Part shown: piece by piece, positions 5,544 through 6,262 of the stretch
Layout: every line of letters starts with the position of its first letter
Numbering within the stretch: position 1 is the stretch's first letter
DNA from: JAGLSB01 sp023135955
GTDB taxonomy: Bacteria; Bacteroidota; Bacteroidia; Bacteroidales; GCA-2748055
NCBI GenBank assembly: GCA_030673645.1
Contig: DAOVIO010000208.1
Location: 1 to 6,262 of the forward strand
Length of the DNA: 6,262 bases
Direction: 5' to 3'
The notes under the pieces: generated by a model
The model's database searches: none
What the model was told of the DNA's origin: nothing
Seen by the model: only the letters and a program-made list of their open reading frames with translations
Translations under genes and position numbers: made by a program

Positions 5544-5903
5544 TTGGTGCCAGTTTGTTGCCAGGATTTGGGGGAGAGGGTGGTGGGAGGTGACACTATT
5601 CTTTCCAGATCACTTCACAGGCCAGGTAATCTCTATTCAATTGAAACAGGATTAATAACTGTTGGAGAAGACTTTTTTATACGTCATACTACCGATGCCA
5701 GAACATGTCTTGCTATGGTCAAGGATGGCTCCATTCTTCTTGGCAAACTCCTTGATGGCGGTCATAGCGCAATAGCAGGGCGACTTGTTGGTGCATTCAG
5801 AAACATTGGTAATGACAAAATAGCGGATACAATAGTTAAAACCATGAAATCTGCGGGATATGACGTAAGGGAAACAGACCCCTTTAAAGAAACTACGAGT
5901 TAG
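5544..5903 (+). pseudogene. Fragment resembling the middle of a Fic-family protein
   Basis: The frame holds 119 codons, but only about residues 37-119 (5652-5903) look like protein: GEDFFIRHTTDARTC, LLGKLLDGGHSAIAGRL, GAFRNIGNDKIADTIVKTM and AGYDVRETDPF. From memory these segments resemble the part that lies before the catalytic domain in some bacterial Fic (AMP-transferase type) proteins. I cannot confirm this without a search. The Fic catalytic motif HPFxxGNGR is absent, and neither an N-terminal start region nor the rest of the protein is encoded nearby in any frame I checked. The first 36 codons cross the GC-rich hairpin-flanking sequence and are probably not genuine. I read it as a truncated remnant, perhaps broken when the adjacent element inserted. 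A short intact protein starting inside the frame cannot be excluded. Confidence 0.45.
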
Positions 5904-6135
5904 ATAAACATCATGGCCTTAATATATATCATAATGCAATATAATAATTATCTTTATCTGGCAAAGCTTAATTTTGTGAAGCTTACAGAGACAAACCATA
6001 TTGATATGAAGGTCAATTCTGGTGCTGGTTTTCGCGCCGGTATTTCTGCAGTTTGATAACCCGACTATTTCATGGGGAGTATCACTGCAAGGCTATTGCA
6101 ACCAGCAAGCTGACCAAACATCTATTAATTCTACT
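5904..6135. other. Intergenic stretch after the gene fragment
   Basis: No supported gene. A 47-codon plus-strand frame from ATG at 5913 to a stop at 6054-6056 ends in NSGAGFRAGISAV but has no ribosome binding site or recognisable motif, so it is more likely decayed sequence than a gene. No terminator or strong repeat was seen. Confidence 0.35.
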
Positions 6136-6262
6136 TTACGAAGTTAATTTCTTTGATTGTTCCAATTTTTGTTTATTGTAATTCCAATCGATATCTGCTT
6201 TTCGTTTAATATGTCTTTTCTGCATTTGTTTTATTTTTTGTTCCATTTCAATTTGGGTTGCA
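6136..6262 (-). CDS. C-terminal end of an unidentified protein (partial)
   Basis: A minus-strand frame is open from the window edge for 41 codons to a TAA at 6138-6136. It is rich in lysine, glutamine and glutamate and probably helical or coiled-coil: MEQKIKQMQKRHIKRKADID, then WNYNKQKLEQSKKLTS at the end. The low content of rare residues and the regular charge pattern look protein-like, but no family is recognisable from this tail, and a chance open frame in AT-rich DNA is possible. If real, it converges on the plus-strand fragment at 5903 across a gap of 232 bases. Confidence 0.4.
   Translation of the reverse strand, partial: ATQIEMEQKIKQMQKRHIKRKADIDWNYNKQKLEQSKKLTS

Larger units (their letters stand above)
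5351..5604. repeat. Direct repeat GACACTATTnTTT bracketing the hairpin region
   Basis: GACACTATTTTTT at 5351-5363 recurs as GACACTATTCTTT at 5592-5604 in the same orientation, 12 of 13 positions identical. The first copy is the end of the 12-base tandem repeat. The spacing of 241 bases and the position between the integrase and a broken gene make it a candidate attachment-site or target-duplication signal. The match is short and could be chance. Confidence 0.4.

Noticed and set aside
5470..5655. 61-codon plus-strand frame over the palindrome and hairpin
   Set aside because: It begins at TTG without a ribosome binding site, and its sequence is explained by the inverted repeats. No protein-like pattern.
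5965..5990. Two AAGCTT sites as an inverted repeat
   Set aside because: Each six-base site is self-palindromic and the pair is too short to mean anything.

Overview
The window looks like a piece of an AT-rich genome from a Bacteroidota bacterium. The evidence is a tyrosine recombinase with the N-terminal arm and SAM-like domains typical of that phylum, a promoter matching the Bacteroidota -33/-7 pattern (TTG, 18 bases, TATATTTG), a short lipoprotein, and a DUF2975/Cro-CI regulator pair common in the group. I cannot name the genus. There is no rRNA, tRNA or CRISPR array that I can see.

Layout. Positions 1-503 hold no convincing gene but start with a chain of hairpins, one of 19 pairs. Positions 504-1873 (minus strand) read as one operon: DUF2975 membrane protein, overlapping Cro/CI-type regulator, then a small lipoprotein. 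A promoter and nested palindromes sit directly in front of it, suggesting autoregulation. Positions 1874-2193 are non-coding and carry a bipartite inverted repeat of about 130 bases with an inner hairpin, loosely like an integron attC site. Positions 2194-2487 (minus) encode a MerR-type helix-turn-helix protein that resembles an excisionase or recombination directionality factor.

Positions 2599-3681 are bounded by 33-base inverted repeats matching at 27 of 33 positions. Between them lies no transposase, only one plus-strand gene for an exported protein of two duplicated halves. This has the architecture of a transposase-less insertion cassette carrying a passenger gene. Its right end lies at the 3' end of a 129-codon minus-strand gene and supplies that gene's stop codon. 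That gene overlaps the upstream tyrosine recombinase (4065-5291) by four bases. The likely ancestral order was integrase, small accessory gene, excisionase-like gene, all on the minus strand, later interrupted by the cassette.

Upstream of the integrase (5292-5650) lie a perfect 12-base tandem repeat, a third partial copy of its end, a 10-base palindrome and a 13-pair hairpin. These are candidates for recombinase-binding or attachment sequences, or for remnants of another mobile element. Next comes a plus-strand fragment (to 5903) that I tentatively read as the middle of a Fic-family protein. The window ends with the C-terminal 41 codons of a minus-strand ORF running off the edge. Overall this is the integrase end of an integrated mobile element with a history of secondary insertion and gene decay.
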